Source: Deltaproteobacteria bacterium (GTDB lineage: Bacteria > Desulfobacterota_D > UBA1144 > Nemesobacterales > Nemesobacteraceae). Taken from it: 37,263 nucleotides of DNA. The stretch spans positions 1 through 37,263 of the forward strand of contig JAJCZR010000060.1 of NCBI GenBank assembly GCA_029262295.1, given 5' to 3'. How positions within the stretch are numbered: the stretch's first letter is position 1; the number at the start of each line of letters is the position of its first letter. The translations under genes and the position numbers were made by a program. The notes below the pieces were generated by a model. That model was not told the DNA's origin, did not search any database, and was given only the letters and a program-made list of their open reading frames with translations. This document shows, one piece after another, positions 34,519 through 37,263 of the stretch.

Positions 34519-35022
34519 ATGAATAAAGCTTTTATTGGATTAGGATCAAATCTTGGAGAAAAAGTAAAAAACTGCAATGATGCTTTGGAGTATATTTCCG
34601 AATTTTGCGAAGTTACGTCCATGTCTTCCCTTTATGAATCCGAACCTGCAGGATACACAGAACAACCAAAGTTTGTAAACGCAGTTGTAAAAATTGAGAC
34701 TGACCTTTCTCCCCATAACCTGTTAAATTCACTTAAACTTATAGAAAAAAAGATGGGCAGGGAAACAACTTTTAGATGGGGGCCAAGAATAATTGATCTG
34801 GATATACTTTTTTATGATAATTTAGTTATTGAAAGTGATAATCTTGTTATTCCACACGAAGAGCTTCAAAAAAGACGTTTTGTTTTGGAACCAATACTCG
34901 AAATCGAATCAGATTTGGTCCATCCAAAGTTTAAAGTGTCAGTAAAAGAAATTTTGAATAATCTTAAAGATGGCTCGGAAATAGTAAAAATAGGCAAGTT
35001 TTTTATTGAAAATTTAAACTAG
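34519..35022 (+). CDS. folK: 6-hydroxymethyl-7,8-dihydropterin pyrophosphokinase
   Basis: HPPK transfers pyrophosphate from ATP to hydroxymethyl-dihydropterin in folate biosynthesis. The 167-aa protein shows FIGLGSNLGEK (5-15), SSLYESEPAGY (36-46), FVNAVVKIET, and the catalytic loop FRWGPRIIDLDILFYD (85-100) with the Mg ligands Asp93 and Asp95. IPHEELQKRRFVLEPILEI is the conserved C-terminal block. It is a stand-alone HPPK; folP and folB are not in the window. It is divergent from phhB. Confidence 0.96.
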   Translation: MNKAFIGLGSNLGEKVKNCNDALEYISEFCEVTSMSSLYESEPAGYTEQPKFVNAVVKIETDLSPHNLLNSLKLIEKKMGRETTFRWGPRIIDLDILFYDNLVIESDNLVIPHEELQKRRFVLEPILEIESDLVHPKFKVSVKEILNNLKDGSEIVKIGKFFIENLN

Positions 35023-35030
35023 GTCACAAG

Positions 35031-35170
35031 TTATCCACAGAAATCCGTAATTTTTAACAGCTTTATTAACAACCGTTTATCCTAAAAATATTGAATGTTT
35101 ATAGATACTTAGGCTGCAGCATTTTAGAGATGTAAGAAGTTTTGTGAATTCTTTCCACTTTTTATCCACT
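35031..35170. other. DnaA-box-like sites in a convergent intergenic region
   Basis: Between the folK and methyltransferase stops (151 nt, AT-rich) there is one perfect DnaA box TTATCCACA (35031-35039). Two one-mismatch relatives follow on the same strand: TTATTAACA (35063-35071) and TTATCCACT (35162-35170); TTATCCTAA (35077-35085) is weaker. This could be a DnaA-titrating or regulatory site, or part of an origin. dnaA, dnaN and other oriC neighbours are absent, and the evidence is motif matching only. Confidence 0.35.
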
Positions 35171-35173
35171 TTT

Positions 35174-35758
35174 TTATTTTGAAAGCAAATATACCACCTG
35201 TTTAAAAAGAATTAACAACTTCCTAAACTGTATATCATCAATATTAAGGCTCATTTTTGCAAATAAATCTCTCCATTCAACATCAGTTTTGTTATTGTGG
35301 GGATGATGAATAAACTCTAAATTCACAATACTATCTGTAAAGAGAGTTAAATACTTTTGAAAAACATTGTCATAAACGTCTTCAATAATAATTACCTTTT
35401 TTGCCACTCTTTTTGCTTCTGAGATCAAGTTAGGAGGGTTTTTTGTATGATGAAGCACTGTTAGCAATAATGCCACGTCAAATGAATTATTCTCAAATGG
35501 AATTTCTTTTCCATCAAATATATTAGGAGCTAAGTCAGGAGAAAAACTAAGATCTTCCACATCAATTGGAGTTACATTGTGGCCCTTTTCCCTTAATACC
35601 TTTGTAACACTTCCCGGGCCGCTTCCGATATCTATTATTTTATCTTGTGGTTCAAGATAATTTTCAATAAATCTAAATTTTTCTTTAGCATCCCAGAGCC
35701 AGAGTTTAAAAACTAGTTTTTTAATGAAACTGCTTTTCTTCATTAGTTTGAGTGACAT
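35174..35758 (-). CDS. Class I SAM-dependent methyltransferase, unknown substrate
   Basis: This 194-aa methyltransferase is of the Methyltransf_11 type. Motif I is IIDIGSGPGSVTKVLREKG (about 42-60), the acidic residue after strand 2 is in TPIDVEDL, and motif post-II/IV is NSFDVALLLTVLHHTKNP (about 98-115). The last part, KKVIIIEDVYDNVFQKYLTLFTD, resembles lipid or quinone methyltransferases but does not fix the substrate. The N-terminus is basic. Starts at 35758 or 35743 (MKKSSFIKK) are both possible; neither has a clear ribosome site. It faces folK convergently across the DnaA-box-like region. Confidence 0.85.
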   Translation of the reverse strand: MSLKLMKKSSFIKKLVFKLWLWDAKEKFRFIENYLEPQDKIIDIGSGPGSVTKVLREKGHNVTPIDVEDLSFSPDLAPNIFDGKEIPFENNSFDVALLLTVLHHTKNPPNLISEAKRVAKKVIIIEDVYDNVFQKYLTLFTDSIVNLEFIHHPHNNKTDVEWRDLFAKMSLNIDDIQFRKLLILFKQVVYLLSK

Positions 35759-36051
35759 GTAGTTTTAATAAATAATAAATCAGGATTTCTAAACAATATA
35801 TAGATTATCCCTTTTTTCATTGTCATCCTCGAATGCTTAAGTCGGGGATCCATAATCTGTTAGCCTGCCCTGAGCTTGTCGAAGGGTCATTCTGAATTCA
35901 TTTCAGAATCTATCTCTTGTCATACCGGACTCCGATCCGGTATCCAGGATTTTGACTAAAACTATAAAAACATCTCTAGATTCGCTAGATTGCTACAAAA
36001 GCAAAAACTGGCAAACATATTAATCATTACTGAAATCATGACATCACAAAC

Positions 36052-36169
36052 TCTTGCATCCTGAATCCTGCATCATTGTCATTCTGAATGAAGTGAAGAA
36101 TCTCTCTTTTCTTTAGACCCTTCGCACAGCCTGTACTAAGCAGTGTTGAATGTACTTGAGGGTGACAAA
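36052..36169 (+). repeat. 118-bp direct repeat, copy 1 (left of hicBA)
   Basis: This copy matches 37014-37131 at 116 of 118 positions by manual alignment (differences T36144/C37106 and T36157/C37119). It starts TCTTGCATCCTGAATCC, contains TTGTCATTCTGAATGAAG and ends GAGGGTGACAAA. The inner TTGTCA and the terminal TGACAA form outer inverted ends, like a small non-autonomous or REP-type element. Confidence 0.85.
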
Positions 36170-36318
36170 CTCTTACACCCTGTATAGTAAATCCTGAATC
36201 CTGAATCTTGCATCATGTATCCTTTTTTTCATTTAACCTTTCAACCAATATGATATAAAATTAAATGGAAGCAAAACTATAGGTATATTTATTATGTTTT
36301 ACTTTGCCTTATTGATTG

Positions 36319-36340
36319 TATAGTCGATCGAGGAGTTATT
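36319..36340 (+). promoter_or_regulatory. hicBA promoter -10, palindrome and ribosome site
   Basis: A -10-like TATAGT (36319-36324) is followed by the 8-bp palindrome TCGATCGA (36324-36331) and the ribosome site GAGGAG, 5 nt before the hicB ATG. The palindrome could be a HicB operator. No convincing -35 is seen. Confidence 0.4.
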
Positions 36341-36547
36341 ATGAAATACAGGGCTATTATAGAACAAGACGAAGATGGGGTTTTTGTTGTGGAAATACCT
36401 TCTTTACCCGGTTGTATTTCACAGGGAAATACTCGATCAGAAGCTTTAAAAAATATAAAAGAGGCTATTGAGCTTTATCTTGAAAGTCTGAATGAGCATG
36501 GCGAACCCATACCTCCGTCGATTGAAGAGGAAGTAGTAGAGGTTTAA
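36341..36547 (+). CDS. hicB: HicB-family antitoxin
   Basis: This 68-aa protein is of the HicB type, with a partial RNase H fold that binds and neutralises HicA. The family pattern is clear: MKYRAIIEQDEDGVFVVEIPSLPGCISQG (about 1-29), then the EALKNIKEAIELYLESL helix and an acidic tail. It lacks an obvious C-terminal DNA-binding domain, so autoregulation may be through another part or through the complex. The ribosome site is strong (GAGGAG). It precedes hicA by 3 nt, antitoxin first, which is opposite to the classical E. coli hicAB order but is found in many genomes. The cassette lies between two 118-bp repeats. Confidence 0.94.
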   Translation: MKYRAIIEQDEDGVFVVEIPSLPGCISQGNTRSEALKNIKEAIELYLESLNEHGEPIPPSIEEEVVEV

Positions 36548-36550
36548 GTT

Positions 36551-36775
36551 TTGGCGAAACTACCAGTTGTCTCGGGACGTGACGCGGTAAAAGCTCTTTC
36601 GAAAATCGGATATACCAAAGATAGACAGAAAGGAAGTCATATCATATTAAGACAAACAGCTGCTCCACACAGAAGAATTGTTATCCCGGATCATAAAGAA
36701 ATTGCTAAAGGCACACTAAGATCAATTATTAAACAAACTGGATTAACAATTGATGAATTTAATAAGCTTTTATAG
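36551..36775 (+). CDS. hicA: HicA-family mRNA interferase toxin
   Basis: HicA is a small dsRBD-like ribonuclease that cleaves mRNA and is inactivated by HicB. The 74-aa protein has the family core SGRDAVKALSKIGYTKDRQKGSHIIL, with catalytic His30 in KGSH, then VIPDHKEIAKGTLRSIIKQTGLTIDEF. It starts with TTG at 36551. AGAGG 8 nt upstream, within the end of hicB, supports this, and no alternative start would keep the N-terminus. Coupled to hicB by a 3-nt gap. All key residues are intact, so the toxin is probably functional. Confidence 0.94.
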   Translation: MAKLPVVSGRDAVKALSKIGYTKDRQKGSHIILRQTAAPHRRIVIPDHKEIAKGTLRSIIKQTGLTIDEFNKLL

Positions 36776-37013
36776 TTTTGCCAGTACCTTTTTTAGTCCT
36801 TCCCGCAGCCAGCGAAGTCTTGAGTTTATCGAAAGGTCTAAGGAGCATCTTTAATCTTGTCTTATTGTCATTCTGAACCTTGTCCTCAAATGTTTGTATT
36901 GGGGATCATTTCAGTATCTATTCTTATTGTCATCCTCGAATGCATTAATCGGGGATCCAGTGTTTCTTGTCATTCTGAGTGAAACGAAGAATCTAATCTT
37001 TTTCATCATAACA
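36776..37013. repeat. Repeat-rich stretch right of hicBA
   Basis: No ORF is supported. It contains a degenerate CGAAGTCTTGAGTTTATCGAAAGG-type block near 36815-36838, and a partial TTGTCATTCTGAA...GGGGATCATTTC element (about 36866-36914). A TGTCATCCTCGAATGC...GGGGATCC copy (36928-36958) and a TTGTCATTCTGAGTGAAACG element (about 36967-36995) follow. All belong to the family seen left of hicBA. Confidence 0.7.
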
Positions 37014-37131
37014 TCTTGCATCCTGAATCCTGCATCATTGTCATTCTGAATGAAGTGAAGAATCTCTCTTTTCTTTAGACCCTTCGCACAGCCTGTACTA
37101 AGCAGCGTTGAATGTACTCGAGGGTGACAAA
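37014..37131 (+). repeat. 118-bp direct repeat, copy 2 (right of hicBA)
   Basis: Second copy of the element at 36052-36169, same orientation, 962 bp away, two differences. The interval between the copies holds hicBA and further short repeats. Recombination between them would delete the toxin-antitoxin pair. Confidence 0.85.
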
Positions 37132-37228
37132 ATTAATCCATTTAACCTTTCATCTCAAATATGCTATAAACTTTCATAATACTTAGTTTCACTCTAAATA
37201 ATTTCCAAAAGTTATATAATTATAAACT

Positions 37229-37263
37229 ATGGCTTTTTTCCAAAACTCTGTACTCAAAAGACA
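37229..37263 (+). CDS. Partial ORF at right edge, possible restriction-modification methylase start
   Basis: ATG 37229 opens a frame MAFFQNSVLKR that runs off the window. A -10-like TATAAT is at 37215-37220, so the transcript would be nearly leaderless. From memory, MA.FQ.SVL.. is a common N-terminus of large DNA methyltransferase/restriction proteins (Eco57I- and type I-like). Eleven residues cannot prove this. A defence gene would fit the adjacent hicBA and repeat-rich DNA. No Shine-Dalgarno is visible. Confidence 0.4.
   Translation, partial: MAFFQNSVLKR

Larger units (their letters stand above)
35759..36340. repeat. Gene-free 582-bp stretch with mosaic of dispersed palindromic repeats
   Basis: No ORF is convincing. 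It holds a TGTCATCCTCGAATGC...CGGGGATCC element (35821-35851; second copy 36928-36958). A hairpin of ATTCTGAA/TTCAGAAT arms lies at 35889-35909, next to a CCTGAGCTTGTCGAAGGG block. A second hairpin has ATACCGGA/TCCGGTAT arms (35922-35943). The 118-bp repeat (36052-36169) and tandem ATCCTGA units near 36187-36215 follow. These TGTCATTCTGA and CGAAGGGT elements are a dispersed repeat type that many bacterial genomes carry in intergenic DNA. The hicBA promoter occupies the last 25 nt. Confidence 0.75.

Noticed and set aside
32601..35758. Methyltransferase remnant (32601) and methyltransferase gene (35174) as two parts of one split gene
   Set aside because: Each has its own SAM-binding motif I, so the second is not the missing C-terminal part of the first.
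35759..37228. CRISPR array
   Set aside because: Repeats are long, irregularly spaced, of several types and mostly palindromic. There are no uniform spacers and no cas genes.
1..37263. tRNA or rRNA genes
   Set aside because: No cloverleaf-like or rRNA-conserved stretch was recognised in the intergenic regions on reading both strands. A covariance-model scan was not possible.

Overview
This window looks like chromosomal DNA of an AT-rich, Gram-negative (two-membrane) bacterium. A TonB-dependent outer-membrane receptor, a SPOR-domain lytic transglycosylase and a PpiD-like inner-membrane chaperone support that. Two F420-pathway genes (cofC, cofD) and a DUF4388/J-domain/TPR scaffold protein point towards a deltaproteobacteria-like or candidate-phylum lineage, but the sequence does not let me name the taxon. 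Most genes are ordinary core genes. Accessory DNA sits at the two edges and around 17.5-18.7 kb.

Layout. 0-2.5 kb (minus): a truncated transposase-like gene start at the edge, then hisH, hisB and a lytic transglycosylase. 2.6-6.4 kb: radC divergent from cofC; a lipid/diacylglycerol kinase plus dual-specificity phosphatase pair; a DsbA/FrnE-like oxidoreductase. 6.4-10.3 kb (minus): a small conserved-looking ORF without a standard start codon, then a translationally coupled thiL-CNNM-CNNM operon. 10.4-15.9 kb (minus): TonB receptor, YfiR-like periplasmic protein and a hybrid histidine kinase with a CHASE8-like sensor, forming one signalling operon. 16-17.5 kb: comM/yifB. 17.5-18.7 kb: dispersed repeats and a toxin-antitoxin-like nucleotidyltransferase/ribbon-helix-helix pair with a palindromic operator at its start codon. 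18.7-20 kb (minus): cofD-yraN. 20.2-32 kb (plus): PpiD-like chaperone, DUF4388-J-TPR protein, smc, secA, a MoxR ATPase and a small membrane protein. 32-35.8 kb: SRPBCC protein, a truncated methyltransferase remnant, an APC permease, phhB, folK and a methyltransferase, with DnaA-box-like sites between the last two. 35.8-37.26 kb: a repeat-rich accessory region with hicBA bracketed by two near-identical 118-bp direct repeats, ending in the first codons of what may be a restriction-modification gene.

How genes work together. cofC and cofD should supply the two middle steps of F420 side-chain assembly, although they are 15 kb apart and no cofE or cofG/H is visible. The TonB-YfiR-kinase operon reads as an outer-membrane-to-response-regulator circuit. 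The kinase/phosphatase pair suggests phospholipid metabolism. Two toxin-antitoxin-like modules both lie in repeat-rich DNA. The best leads for something undescribed are the operator-equipped nucleotidyltransferase/RHH pair, the repeat-bracketed hicBA cassette beside a possible defence gene, the recurring TTAG-type micro-repeats, and the small ORF whose start has been lost or is unusual.
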